A stretch of 20,373 nt of DNA from CAZCEC01 sp964497615 (GCA_964497615.1 CAZCEC010000098.1:1-20373); one strand, 5' to 3'; shown: positions 6,398 to 13,701, counted from the stretch's first letter. Translations and numbers: made by a program. Notes: a model not told the origin generated them from the letters alone.

Positions 6398-7084
6398 ATG
6401 TCTCAAAAAGTCTTGATCGTGGACGACGACGAAAACACGCTTTGGCTGCTGACCACTTTGCTCCAGCACCACGGCTTTACCGTCGTCAAGTCATCTTCCG
6501 CCGCCGAAGCCATGCAGGCGGTCCGCGAACAGGCGCCGGAACTGGTGCTGCTCGATGTGATGATGCCCGACATGGATGGCTGGGAGGTCTGCCGCCGCAT
6601 CCGCGAGACCTCGGGCGTGCCCATCATTTTTATCACCGCCAAAAGCTCAGTCAAGGACGTGGTCAAGGGCCTGGAGATCGGCGGCGACGATTATGTGATC
6701 AAGCCGTTCGACAACCAGGAACTGCTGGCGCGTGTGCGCACCCAGCTTCGGCGCGGCGTCACCCATCGCGGCGCGGACGAGCTCAGCTTCGCTGACGGCA
6801 ACCTGGTCATCAACTTCAACACCCGCGAAGTCACCGTCTATGGCAAGCTGGTGGAGCTGACGCCCAAGGAATTCACCCTGCTCTCGGTGCTGGCGCGCAA
6901 CGCCGGCCGCGTGCTCACCCGCGGCGAGTTGGTCACCCAGACCTGGGGGCCGGAGTTCAGCGACTCCAACGAGAGCCTCAAGCTTTACGTCCACTACCTG
7001 CGCAAGAAGATCGAGCGCGACCCCAACCGCCCGGAGTTCATCCTCACCTCGCGCGGGGTGGGCTATCGCTTCGCCAACAAGTAG
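6398..7084 (+). CDS. OmpR/PhoB-family response regulator
   Basis: This two-component response regulator has 228 residues. The receiver domain at 1-115 has the acidic pair D9/D10, the phospho-acceptor D53 (LLDVMMPDMDG), T80 and K102 (IKPF). A winged-helix Trans_Reg_C domain at about 125-228 ends in LTSRGVGYRFANK, the classic wing of the family. The start at 6398 is supported by GGGAG 5 nt upstream; the earlier in-frame ATG at 6380 has none. No histidine kinase is adjacent, so it is an orphan within this window. It is divergent from nurA, and the gap of 140 bp holds promoters for both. The next gene, an FGE-fold protein, follows 43 bp later on the same strand. Confidence 0.95.
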   Translation: MSQKVLIVDDDENTLWLLTTLLQHHGFTVVKSSSAAEAMQAVREQAPELVLLDVMMPDMDGWEVCRRIRETSGVPIIFITAKSSVKDVVKGLEIGGDDYVIKPFDNQELLARVRTQLRRGVTHRGADELSFADGNLVINFNTREVTVYGKLVELTPKEFTLLSVLARNAGRVLTRGELVTQTWGPEFSDSNESLKLYVHYLRKKIERDPNRPEFILTSRGVGYRFANK

Positions 7085-7127
7085 CACTGTTACGTTCAAC
7101 TCGGTCCTGGTCGACGCGCGCGGCGAA

Positions 7128-8033
7128 GTGATAGATCGCCCCGCGGGCCAGGCGCAGGTGGCCGTGCTGGACCTTGGCCGCGGCGCCCTGCTCGAACTGG
7201 TGCGCCTGCCCGGCGGGCAATTCCTCATGGGCTCGCCCCCCGGCCTCGGTTACGACGATGAGCGCCCGCAGCACCTGGTCACCCTTCCGCCCTTCCTCAT
7301 CGGCCGTGGCCCGGTCACTCAGGCCCAATGGCTGGCCGTCATGCGCCGCCTGCCGCCGTGCCGCTATCACGGCCCCGACCGCCCGGTCGAGAACGTCACC
7401 TGGCGCGAAGCAACTGAGTTCTGCCAAAAGCTCGCGCGCCGCGTTGGCCGGGGATGGCGGGTGCCTCGCCCCTACGCCTTTGCCCTCCCCAGCGAAGCCC
7501 AGTGGGAATACGCCTGCCGCGGCGGCACTCTCACCCCCTTTAGCTGCGGCCACACCCTCACCACCGACCTCGCCAACTACGTTGGCACGCACACCTATGG
7601 GCCGGGGCCGGTGGGCGTCTACCGCCACGAGACGACCCCTGTCGGCCAGTTTCCCCCGAACGCTTTTGGCCTGTACGACATGCACGGCAACGTTTGGGAG
7701 TGGTGCGCCGATCCCTGGCACGACGACTACACCAGCGCTCCCGAGGATGGCGCCGTGTGGGAAAGCGATGTGCCCGCGGCCCCCCGCGCCCTGCGCGGCG
7801 GCACGTTGCCCAACGCCTACAACACCGCCCCTGTCACTGTCGCCGGGGCGTTTGCAGCCCCGTTTCCCGCCCGCCTGTGGGAACGCTCCGCGCCCCCAGC
7901 CTTTCGCGTCATGCGCGGCGGCTCCTGGCACGACACCCCCGACTCCTGCCGCTCCGCCGTTCGCTCCAAGTTCCCCGCCGATGAGGTCGAAGACTACATC
8001 GGCTTCCGCGTCGTCGCGCCCTCAATCGGGTAA
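7128..8033 (+). CDS. SUMF1/FGE-fold protein (formylglycine-generating-enzyme-like)
   Basis: This protein has the FGE-sulfatase (SUMF1/EgtB/PvdO) fold. Family landmarks are LVRLPGGQFLMGSP (25-37), PVTQAQW (62-68), LPSEAQWEYACRGG (120-133), GLYDMHGNVWEWC (181-193), VMRGGSW (261-267) and GFRVV (292-296). The two closely placed catalytic cysteines of true FGE are not evident, so sulfatase activation is not supported. Many such proteins are non-catalytic or bind ligands. The GTG at 7128 is the only standard start, but the in-frame codons before it (encoding TFNSVLVDARGE) match the usual N-terminal strand of these homologues, so either a non-standard start is used or the gene is 5'-truncated. Residues about 224-262 look like an extra segment containing a second LRGGT before the normal RGGSW. 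The 3' end overlaps the convergent lipoprotein gene by 12 bp. Confidence 0.85.
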   Translation: MIDRPAGQAQVAVLDLGRGALLELVRLPGGQFLMGSPPGLGYDDERPQHLVTLPPFLIGRGPVTQAQWLAVMRRLPPCRYHGPDRPVENVTWREATEFCQKLARRVGRGWRVPRPYAFALPSEAQWEYACRGGTLTPFSCGHTLTTDLANYVGTHTYGPGPVGVYRHETTPVGQFPPNAFGLYDMHGNVWEWCADPWHDDYTSAPEDGAVWESDVPAAPRALRGGTLPNAYNTAPVTVAGAFAAPFPARLWERSAPPAFRVMRGGSWHDTPDSCRSAVRSKFPADEVEDYIGFRVVAPSIG

Positions 8034-9755
8034 GCTAACGATCCAGGCTTCCGTCTCTGTGTAGAAAAGTAACCGCTGCTCGTCGGGCGACCACAATATG
8101 CGACCCCCTATCGAAAAGTTCCAATAGGCTGGCCCAGGTGCGAAGGAAACCACCCGATTCGCCAATTGATGCACTGATCCATCAGAACGCGCCAACCATA
8201 GTGAGCTTGCCCGATCCCAGTAGACCAGGGATTGACCATCCGCTGACCAGACGGCGGGCACCAACGTTTCCTCGGCCGGATTCCAAAAAGCCGAACTGCC
8301 TGCGACCGGCACGCGGGGACCTGCCTCGCCTGATTTCAAATCGACCATACTCGCCTCAAGGCTAGGTGTGCTGCCCCCTGGTATCGAGAAGACCACCCAC
8401 ATTAGTTCGCTGTTCGGGCTCAGGCTTGCGTAAACAGCATCGCCAAGTACGAGATCAATCGATTCGTCAACGGGATTGAGCTTCAATAGTCCGAAAGGCA
8501 ATCCACTGGGAGCGGGGGACGTGGCGGAAATCGGCAAGCTGACAGCGTAAAACTCACTTCCTGATCGGCTCCATCCAACAAACTGCAAGTAAGCTTCCTC
8601 CCCGAAATACGGCTTCCAGCTTTGGCGAGTCTCTAAATCGAATATCTCGTAGAAGTGTCCTGGTATCTCGCTGGTGGAATCAGTGGCTAGCCATCGCAGA
8701 TTGGGCGAAGGCAATGCCTCCTGTATTGCTGAAAACTGTGACCCCCAAGTAGCTGCGATTTTCCCCGTATCAGTATCGATCAGATCCGTCCAGCCGCACA
8801 AAAAGCCACAGCCCTGGTAGTTAGAGAAGAGAGTGTCGTTATAGAAATGTGTGCCCCCGCCTATTTCCCAGTGACCAGCAACATGATAACCTAGTTCAAG
8901 CAGCGGGCGTTCATCCGGAAATGCAACATGGAACGCAGCGCTATCCCCCGATGGCAGTAGTTCGAATACCAACAGCCGGCTGGAGTCGGGTGCCCACAAG
9001 GGCCAATTGCCCATAACACTCTGTAGAGGCTTGTATAACTTCTGACCGTCCGCGCGCAAAATATGCACGCCTTGTCCGGGCACGAAAACCGCTACCGCTC
9101 GACTATTGGGTGACCAAGCTGTTGCAGCGCAGGAGGAATTGCTCTCAACCTCCAATTCTGCAATGGCAGCGGAGGTTCCGCGCTGATAGAAAAGATACCT
9201 GGTGGAATCGCATACCAATACGCTGAGACCATCAGGGGAGTGGCGAACGTCGGCATCGGAGGACAGTTGGAGTACAGCCAGATCTGGCGTTGCGGAGGGT
9301 GTCGCGCTCGCCACAGGCTCCAGCGCGCCGGTGGCTGTATCCACGCCGAATACTCGAGAGTAGCCGTCAAACACGATTAGCGTCTGAGCGTCAGTCCACT
9401 CGAACCGCCACAAGTCGGCGGGCCACGGGCTTACTCGAACCGCAGGTACAAGCCAATTCGCGGCAGACGTTGCCTCCGGCGTTGCTGAAGCTGCCGAGGC
9501 TGCCGTCGCCGATGGCGTGGCAGTCGCCTGGGCCACCTGTTGAGTTGCCGTCGCATGAGCCACTGATATCTGTGTCGTGGTCGCTAACTGCGCGGTTTCT
9601 GTTGCCGCCAATTCACCCGCCGTATCAACCGCCGTTGGCCCGCTGGCGGTCGAGGCGGGCTCGGTTGCGCGTTGGCAAGCAGTTGCGACCCCGACAAACA
9701 CGATTACTGCCAGCACAGTGGGCCACAATGGTCGTCCAACGAAACCAGGCTTCAT
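8022..9755 (-). CDS. Lipoprotein with TolB/WD40-like beta-propeller repeats
   Basis: This predicted lipoprotein has 577 residues. The N-terminus has a signal peptide (LAVIVFVGVATAC) with the probable lipidated cysteine at C27. A long Ala/Thr/Ser/Gln-rich linker follows to about residue 95, and then a globular part with repeated blade-like motifs such as HSPDGLSVLVC, WSPNSRAVAVF, WAPDSSRLLVF, WSADGQSLVYW and WSPDEQRLLFY. These W/H-SPDG repeats are typical of TolB/WD40-like propellers (PD40). The start at 9755 has AGGGG 6 nt upstream. Base composition is visibly less GC-rich than neighbouring genes. A paralogous design occurs at 16812-18218. The role is unknown; the protein is expected to be anchored outside the cytoplasmic membrane. 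Confidence 0.85.
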   Translation of the reverse strand: MKPGFVGRPLWPTVLAVIVFVGVATACQRATEPASTASGPTAVDTAGELAATETAQLATTTQISVAHATATQQVAQATATPSATAASAASATPEATSAANWLVPAVRVSPWPADLWRFEWTDAQTLIVFDGYSRVFGVDTATGALEPVASATPSATPDLAVLQLSSDADVRHSPDGLSVLVCDSTRYLFYQRGTSAAIAELEVESNSSCAATAWSPNSRAVAVFVPGQGVHILRADGQKLYKPLQSVMGNWPLWAPDSSRLLVFELLPSGDSAAFHVAFPDERPLLELGYHVAGHWEIGGGTHFYNDTLFSNYQGCGFLCGWTDLIDTDTGKIAATWGSQFSAIQEALPSPNLRWLATDSTSEIPGHFYEIFDLETRQSWKPYFGEEAYLQFVGWSRSGSEFYAVSLPISATSPAPSGLPFGLLKLNPVDESIDLVLGDAVYASLSPNSELMWVVFSIPGGSTPSLEASMVDLKSGEAGPRVPVAGSSAFWNPAEETLVPAVWSADGQSLVYWDRASSLWLARSDGSVHQLANRVVSFAPGPAYWNFSIGGRILWSPDEQRLLFYTETEAWIVSLPD

Positions 9756-9875
9756 CGAATACCCCTTTGCCCTGGCAACTCCTGCGAATCGCGTCGTGTC
9801 GGCTGCATCGCTCCCCTACTTGGCAAGCTGCGGTCGTTCGCTAAATCCTTCGTTCCATCGTCCGTCGCAGGAACG

Positions 9876-9889
9876 CCCCCTTTTGGGGG
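9876..9889. terminator. Short GC hairpin in the gap downstream of the methyltransferase gene
   Basis: CCCCC-TTTT-GGGGG forms a 5-bp hairpin, in the gap between the minus-strand methyltransferase gene (ending at 9967) and the lipoprotein gene. There is no T-tract on either side, so terminator function is uncertain. Confidence 0.3.
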
Positions 9890-9906
9890 TCGGTGGTCGG
9901 TCGTCC

Positions 9907-9944
9907 CCCTCCCACGCGCTCACACGCTCACACTCTCACACGCC
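9907..9944. repeat. Short tandem-like repeat (ctcacac units)
   Basis: The stretch runs through gcgctcacacgctcacactc and then tcacacgcccac, with several near-perfect repeats of the 7-9 bp unit (c)gctcacac. It lies 3' of the methyltransferase gene. It is simple-sequence DNA with no other signal. Confidence 0.55.
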
Positions 9945-9966
9945 CACCCGCCGCCTTCGGTCGTCG

Positions 9967-10557
9967 TCAGTACACCCCCGGCAAAATCCGCTTCGTCCGC
10001 CGCATGTACTGCCGGTACTCCTCCCCAAACGCCTCCACCATCGCCGCCTCCTCCACCCGCATCCGCCACCCGTACGCCAGTCCCGCCACGCTTAGCATAA
10101 TCGCCAGGCTCAGCCAGTTCGTCAGCGCCAGCCCGTAGCCCAGTACCGTGATGAACGTGCCCGTGTACGACGGATGCCGCATGTAGCGATACAGGCCGGT
10201 TTGGATGAGCCGCTGCCCCGGCTGCACCCCCACTTCCGGGATGAAGTAGCGCCCCAACTGCCGGATGGCGTAGGCCCGGAAGGCCAGGCCCGCCACCATC
10301 AGCGCCAGCCCGGCGTAGAACACCACCGCCCGCGCCGGGGTGATGTCGAAAGCGTGCAGCTTCGTCGCCAGCACCGCCGCCACAAATCCCCCCAGCATCG
10401 CCGCGATGATGATGTAGCGGGTCAGCCGGTCGCGCCGCACCGTCCCTGGCTTCCACAGCCGCAGGTTGGCCGCCACCTCAAACGCCCCCCAGCCGTAGAA
10501 CAGCAGGATGAATAGCCACCAGCCGAGAGGGGAGGGGGAATAGATATCGGCAAACAT
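9967..10557 (-). CDS. ICMT/phospholipid-methyltransferase-type membrane protein
   Basis: This 196-residue membrane protein is of the isoprenylcysteine carboxyl methyltransferase (ICMT/PEMT) superfamily. Hydrophobic segments are at about 11-30, 48-66, 76-97 and a helical pair at 133-165. The SAM-binding C-terminal signature is present: GLYRYMRHPSYTG (H128-P129), then RVEEAAMVEAFGEEYRQYMRRTKRILPG, with the conserved Glu pair at E169/E170 and the closing T-x-x-x-L-P-G. Bacterial members methylate diverse small or lipid substrates, so the substrate cannot be assigned. The start at 10557 is the usual family start, just before the first membrane segment. The same-strand thiolase upstream is separated by an inverted repeat. 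Confidence 0.9.
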   Translation of the reverse strand: MFADIYSPSPLGWWLFILLFYGWGAFEVAANLRLWKPGTVRRDRLTRYIIIAAMLGGFVAAVLATKLHAFDITPARAVVFYAGLALMVAGLAFRAYAIRQLGRYFIPEVGVQPGQRLIQTGLYRYMRHPSYTGTFITVLGYGLALTNWLSLAIMLSVAGLAYGWRMRVEEAAMVEAFGEEYRQYMRRTKRILPGVY

Positions 10558-10591
10558 TCTACGGCGAGACCCTGGATGCTAGACGTCAGAC

Positions 10592-10644
10592 GTCAGAAGT
10601 CGGAAGTAAGAGCACCATCTGACCTCTGGCCTCCGACTTCTGAC
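10592..10644. repeat. 13-bp inverted repeat between methyltransferase and thiolase genes
   Basis: GTCAGAAGTCGGA (10592-10604) is perfectly reverse-complementary to TCCGACTTCTGAC (10632-10644), with a 27-nt loop. Further gtcaga/tctgac units flank it (agacgtcagacgtcag on the left). It could act as a hairpin ending thiolase transcription, or be a dispersed repeat. Confidence 0.65.
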
Positions 10645-10646
10645 CT

Positions 10647-11882
10647 CTACTCCCCCACCCACTCCACCACCGTGCTCTCGCCCTGGCCCACGCCCACGCA
10701 CAGCGTCGCCAGCCCGTAGTACGGGCGCTTCTCGCCCGCCGCGCGCCGCCGCATCTCGTGCACCAGGGTGCACACCAGCCGCGCCCCGCTGCACCCCAGC
10801 GGGTGCCCCAGCGCAATCGCCCCCCCGTTCACGTTCGTAATCTCGGGCCGCATCCCCAGCTCGGCCATCACCCTCAGCGCCTGCACCGCGAACGCCTCGT
10901 TTAGCTCGATCAGCCCCACCTCGTCCAGGCTGATGCCCGCCCGCAGCAGCGCCTTGCGCGTCGCCGGGATCGGCCCCAGCCCCATGGTGCGCGGCTCCAC
11001 CCCCGCCGCCGCGCTGGCCACGACCCGCGCCAGCGGCGTCAGCCCCAGTTGGATAGCCTTGCGGTCGCTCATCAGCACCAGCGCCGCCGCCCCATCGTTG
11101 ATGCCCGACGAGTTGCCGGCCGTCACCGTGCCGTCCTTGCGGAATGCGGGCCTCAGCCGCGCCAGCGCCTCCAGCGACGTGTCCGCCCGCGGGTGCTCAT
11201 CCCGGTCCACCACCACCGGCTCCCCCCGCCGCTGCGGAATACTCACCGGTACGATCTCCTCCGCGAACTTGCCGCTCTCGATGGCGGCTACGGCCCGGCG
11301 GTGGCTCTCCAGCGCAAAGGCGTCCTGCGCCTCGCGGGTGATGGCGTTGCTCTCCGCCGCGCACTCTGCCGCCACGTTCTCCGCCGTCTCGCCCATCGAG
11401 TCGTTGCCGTGCATCTCCTTCAGCCGCGCATTCGGGAAGCGCCAGCCCAGGGTCGTGTCCCACAGCGTCTGGTTGCCGAACGCCCACTCCGGGCTGGTCT
11501 TCGCCACGGCGTAGGGCGCGCGCGTCATGCTCTCCACCCCGCCGGCCACGTACACCTCGCCCTCGCCGCACTTGATGGCCCGCGCCGCCGCGTTGACGGC
11601 GCTCAGCCCTGAGGCGCACAGCCGGTTGAACGTCACCGCCGCCACCGACGTGGGCAGCCCCGCCAGCAGCGCCGCCATGCGCGCCACATTGCGGTTATCC
11701 TCGCCCGCCTGGTTGGCGCACCCCAGGTACACTTCTTCCACCATCCCCGGCTCGACCCCGGCGCGGCGCACTGCTTCCTTCACCACCAGCGCGGCCAGGT
11801 CGTCGGGCCGCACGTCTTTCAGCGCCCCGCCATGCCGCCCAATCGGCGTGCGCACCGCGGACACGATCACGGCTTCAGGCAT
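10647..11882 (-). CDS. Acetyl-CoA C-acyltransferase (thiolase)
   Basis: This 411-residue thiolase makes or cleaves 3-ketoacyl-CoA using a Cys nucleophile, in beta-oxidation or acetoacetyl-CoA synthesis. The nucleophile is C89 (NRLCASGLSAV), NEAFAVQ is at 328-334, the catalytic His is H360 (GGAIALGHPLGCSGAR), and the second Cys is C395 (LCVGVGQG). Length and motifs are complete. I placed the start at the ATG at 11882 because AAAGGA lies 7 nt upstream and the protein then begins with the standard EAVIVSAVRTPIG; the reading frame is open to 11954. A TACAAT -10-like hexamer lies at 11921-11916 with only a weak -35. Degradative versus biosynthetic class, and chain length, cannot be told from the sequence alone. 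The 3-hydroxyacyl-CoA-dehydrogenase-like gene at 15272 is the only other possible fatty-acid gene here. Confidence 0.95.
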   Translation of the reverse strand: MPEAVIVSAVRTPIGRHGGALKDVRPDDLAALVVKEAVRRAGVEPGMVEEVYLGCANQAGEDNRNVARMAALLAGLPTSVAAVTFNRLCASGLSAVNAAARAIKCGEGEVYVAGGVESMTRAPYAVAKTSPEWAFGNQTLWDTTLGWRFPNARLKEMHGNDSMGETAENVAAECAAESNAITREAQDAFALESHRRAVAAIESGKFAEEIVPVSIPQRRGEPVVVDRDEHPRADTSLEALARLRPAFRKDGTVTAGNSSGINDGAAALVLMSDRKAIQLGLTPLARVVASAAAGVEPRTMGLGPIPATRKALLRAGISLDEVGLIELNEAFAVQALRVMAELGMRPEITNVNGGAIALGHPLGCSGARLVCTLVHEMRRRAAGEKRPYYGLATLCVGVGQGESTVVEWVGE

Positions 11883-11949
11883 CGTCACGTCCTTTCGCTC
11901 TGCGAATGCGCCTGAATTGTAACGCACTCCGGCGGCGGACTGAACCTCA

Positions 11950-11967
11950 GCCACGAATTACACGAAT
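11950..11967. repeat. Dispersed 'cacgaat' repeat, copy 4
   Basis: The sequence gccacgaattacacgaat is a short copy with two units. It coincides exactly with the point where the Rhs-like coding similarity ends, which suggests that the repeat marks a rearrangement junction. Confidence 0.65.
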
Positions 11968-12183
11968 GTAACTGTCCCGCCACTCCCCCGTGAAGTCGTA
12001 GCTCGTCTCCCCCGTCCCCGCGCTCTCCAGCACGTCGCCATAAGGCTCATAGCGCCGCGCCAGCGTCACGTCGCCGTTATCGTCAGCCAGCTGCCGAACG
12101 GAGCCCAGTGCATCACCCAGGAAGTAGTCGAAGTCCGCGTCATCGAACTGCGGGTGTGACGAAACGCCACTAGACGAAGGCAC
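11968..12183 (-). pseudogene. Rhs/YD-repeat core-domain remnant
   Basis: A minus-strand fragment of about 70 codons encodes YFLGDALGSVRQLADDNGD, RRYEPYGDVL and SYDFTGEWRDS. This is the conserved Rhs-associated core (DALGSVR...YDPYG...FTGE) that precedes the variable toxic tip of Rhs/YD-repeat proteins. Full proteins are typically over 1000 residues. Here the similarity starts only about 18 codons after the open frame begins and stops right after FTGEWRDS, where the 'cacgaat' repeat takes over and a stop follows at 11947. The usual ALYYLRARYYDP continuation and any toxin tip are missing. I read it as a relic of an Rhs gene with no function of its own. Its upstream side abuts the vapBC promoter. 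Confidence 0.75.
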
Positions 12184-12211
12184 CGGATAGATATATACTA
12201 TTCGTATATAT
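12171..12211 (+). promoter_or_regulatory. vapBC promoter with AT-rich palindromic operator
   Basis: TAGACG (12171-12176) and TATACT (12194-12199) are spaced 17 bp. Overlapping the -10 is a perfect inverted repeat ATATATAC (12191-12198) / GTATATAT (12204-12211) with a 5-nt centre. Flanking GGATA/ATCC bases extend the symmetry imperfectly. Such a palindrome over the -10 is what the VapB-VapC complex would bind to repress its own operon. Confidence 0.65.
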
Positions 12212-12224
12212 CCAAGGGTGAAAC

Positions 12225-12458
12225 ATGGAAACGGCCAAGCTCTTCCAAAACGGCAGCAGTCAGGCAGTGCGTCTGCCGAAGGAATTTCGCTTCCCCGGCG
12301 ACCGGGTCTATATCAAGCGAGTCGGCAACGCGGTTGTCCTGCTGCCCTACGGCGCCGCCTGGGAGTCCCTGGTGGATAGCCTGTCGCGCTTCTCCGCCGA
12401 CTATATGGAAAACCGCCCGCCGCTGCCCGGCCAGTCGCGCGAGCCGGCCTTCGAATGA
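12225..12458 (+). CDS. vapB: VapB-type antitoxin (AbrB/SpoVT fold)
   Basis: This 77-residue antitoxin begins METAKLFQNGSSQAVRLPKEFRF, the swapped-hairpin AbrB-like DNA-binding domain (about 1-46) of VapB proteins. A toxin-neutralising C-terminal tail (WESLVDSLSRFSADYMENRPP) follows. The ATG is preceded by AAGGG at a normal distance. Its last 4 bp overlap the vapC start (ATGA), so the two are translationally coupled. It is expected to repress its own promoter through the palindrome at 12191-12211 together with VapC. Confidence 0.95.
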   Translation: METAKLFQNGSSQAVRLPKEFRFPGDRVYIKRVGNAVVLLPYGAAWESLVDSLSRFSADYMENRPPLPGQSREPAFE

Positions 12459-12859
12459 AGTACCTGCTCGACACCAACATCTGCATCGCCCTCATCCGCC
12501 GCCAGCCGCCCGCCCTCATCCAGCGCCTCGTCGCCCATCCGCCCGGGGATGTCGGCCTCTCAACCATCACGGTCGCCGAGCTGGCGCATGGCGCCGAGAA
12601 GAGCGCCCGCCCGGAGCAGAACCTGTCGGCGCTGGCCCAATTCCTCCTGCCGCTGGAGGTCGCCGCGTTCGACCAGGCCGCCGCCCACGCCTATGGCCGG
12701 CTGCGGGCCCGCCTCGAACAGGCCGGCCAAAGCATTGGGGGCATGGACCTGCTCATCGCTGCCCACGCCCTGACCCTCGAAACGACCCTCGTCACCAACA
12801 ACCTCCGTGAATTCGAGCGCGTCCCCGGCCTCACGGTGGAGGACTGGCTCACGTCTTAG
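12455..12859 (+). CDS. vapC: VapC-type PIN-domain ribonuclease toxin
   Basis: This 134-residue PIN-domain toxin begins MKYLLDTNICIALIRR. The metal-binding acidic residues are visible: D6, E42 (TVAELAHGAEKS) and D98 (GGMDLLIAAHAL), with the VTNNLREFERVPGL motif near the C-terminus. VapC toxins are Mg-dependent RNases that often cleave tRNA or rRNA; the target here is not predictable. The full-length, intact motif set and the 4-bp overlap with vapB indicate a working toxin-antitoxin pair, unlike the toxin-less antitoxin at 1779-2033. Confidence 0.95.
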   Translation: MKYLLDTNICIALIRRQPPALIQRLVAHPPGDVGLSTITVAELAHGAEKSARPEQNLSALAQFLLPLEVAAFDQAAAHAYGRLRARLEQAGQSIGGMDLLIAAHALTLETTLVTNNLREFERVPGLTVEDWLTS

Positions 12860-12930
12860 CAAGCCACTTCGCTCGTGCGGTTGCCCCAAACAAAGACTCT
12901 CGCCACGAGTTCGAGCCGAAGGCCCCCTCT

Positions 12931-12998
12931 GGGCACGAATTTCACGAAGGAGAACGAAATTCGTGCGAATTCGTGTAATTCGTGTCAAAGGTTTTGTG
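12931..12998. repeat. Dispersed 'cacgaat' repeat, copy 5 (longest)
   Basis: It contains both orientations: CACGAATTTC (12934-12943) is a perfect inverted repeat of GAAATTCGTG (12956-12965). Then gcgaattcgtgtaattcgtg and caaaggttttgtg follow, the same tail as copy 3. It fills most of the gap between vapC and the DoxX-like gene. Confidence 0.8.
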
Positions 12999-12999
12999 A

Positions 13000-13028
13000 C
13001 TGTCACGCCCTCCTCATCGCGATACAAT
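13000..13028 (+). promoter_or_regulatory. Putative promoter of the DoxX-like gene
   Basis: CTGTCA (13000-13005) and TACAAT (13023-13028) are spaced 17 bp. The -10 is 36 nt upstream of the ATG at 13065. The -35 is a weak match and lies at the very edge of the 'cacgaat' repeat. Confidence 0.35.
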
Positions 13029-13064
13029 CTCCGTGCAACTGCTCACGGCCAACTCGGAGTCCCA

Positions 13065-13517
13065 ATGCACTCCCTCCTCTCCACCTACCGCCGCCTCGAC
13101 CGCGCCCTCATCGCCTTCATGCACGCCTGGGGCATCCGCCTCCTGCGCCTGGCCCTGGCCGTCACCTTCATCTGGTTTGGCGCCCTCAAGGTCCTCAACG
13201 TCAGCCCCGTGGCCGACCTCGTGGCCCAGACCGTCTATTGGCTGCCCGCCGCCTGGGTGGTGCCCTTCCTCGGCTGGTGGGAGATCGCCGTCGGCCTCGG
13301 CCTGCTCTTCCGCTTCGCCCTGCGCCTGACCCTGCTCTTCTTCTTCCTTCAGATGGCCGGCACCTTCCTGGTGCTCATCGTCCACCCCGACCTCTCGTTC
13401 CAGAACCACAACCCGCTCCTCCTCACCGTCCTGGGCGAGTTCGTCGTCAAGAACCTCGTCCTGCTCACCGCCGGTCTCGTCGTCGGCAGCACGGTGGACC
13501 GCCCTGAGCCGCGCTAG
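13065..13517 (+). CDS. DoxX-like four-helix membrane protein
   Basis: This 150-residue membrane protein has four hydrophobic helices, roughly 22-42, 55-85, 88-110 and 125-144. Motifs such as FIWFGALKVL, GWWEIAVGLGLL, AGTFLVLI and GEFVVKNLVLL resemble the DoxX/DoxD-like superfamily. The biochemical role of this branch is unknown. The ATG at 13065 has GGAG 5 nt upstream; the open frame extends upstream to 12807 but crosses the intergenic repeat, so the longer form is rejected. It appears to be a single-gene unit with its own promoter. Confidence 0.75.
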   Translation: MHSLLSTYRRLDRALIAFMHAWGIRLLRLALAVTFIWFGALKVLNVSPVADLVAQTVYWLPAAWVVPFLGWWEIAVGLGLLFRFALRLTLLFFFLQMAGTFLVLIVHPDLSFQNHNPLLLTVLGEFVVKNLVLLTAGLVVGSTVDRPEPR

Positions 13518-13590
13518 CGGCTGGGAACACCACCCACACCCTTGTCGTCTAGCACATAGCACGGCCAAGAGGTCAGCCTTGGCCTGTTCG

Positions 13591-13643
13591 AAGCCCGCGA
13601 AGGCGGGCTTTGGGCCTGTGTTGCGGCGGTTTCAACCGCCGGT
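13591..13643. repeat. Two-hairpin REP-like element, copy a
   Basis: AAGCCCGC/GCGGGCTT (13591-13610) and GGCGGTT/AACCGCC (13625-13640) form two adjacent hairpins about 14 nt apart. The same two-hairpin layout with near-identical sequence occurs at 19878-19927, and a diverged copy at 20131-20180. This copy lies in an ordinary intergenic gap, just upstream of the L,D-transpeptidase promoter. Confidence 0.85.
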
Positions 13644-13646
13644 CAA

Positions 13647-13675
13647 TTGCCCTCCGGCACGCATCTTGCTAGAAT
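13647..13675 (+). promoter_or_regulatory. Putative promoter of the L,D-transpeptidase gene
   Basis: TTGCCC (13647-13652) and TAGAAT (13670-13675) are spaced exactly 17 bp, 26 nt upstream of the ATG at 13702. It lies directly after REP-like element copy a. Confidence 0.45.
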
Positions 13676-13701
13676 CACCGTGAATCACGAGGAGAGTGTC
13701 T

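Noticed and set aside
7128..8033. Catalytic formylglycine-generating enzyme activating sulfatases
   Set aside because: The closely spaced catalytic cysteine pair is not evident and no sulfatase gene is near; only the fold can be supported.
9907..9944. ctcacac repeats as regulator-binding iterons or an origin
   Set aside because: They are short, imperfect, in a gap downstream of a gene, and have no AT-rich region or replication gene nearby.
12931..12998. 'cacgaat' arrays as a CRISPR
   Set aside because: Units are only 7-10 bp, without regular spacers, and no cas genes are present.
12807..13064. N-terminal extension of the DoxX-like protein
   Set aside because: It would overlap the vapC end and translate the intergenic repeat; the ATG at 13065 has GGAG at correct spacing and precedes the first membrane helix.
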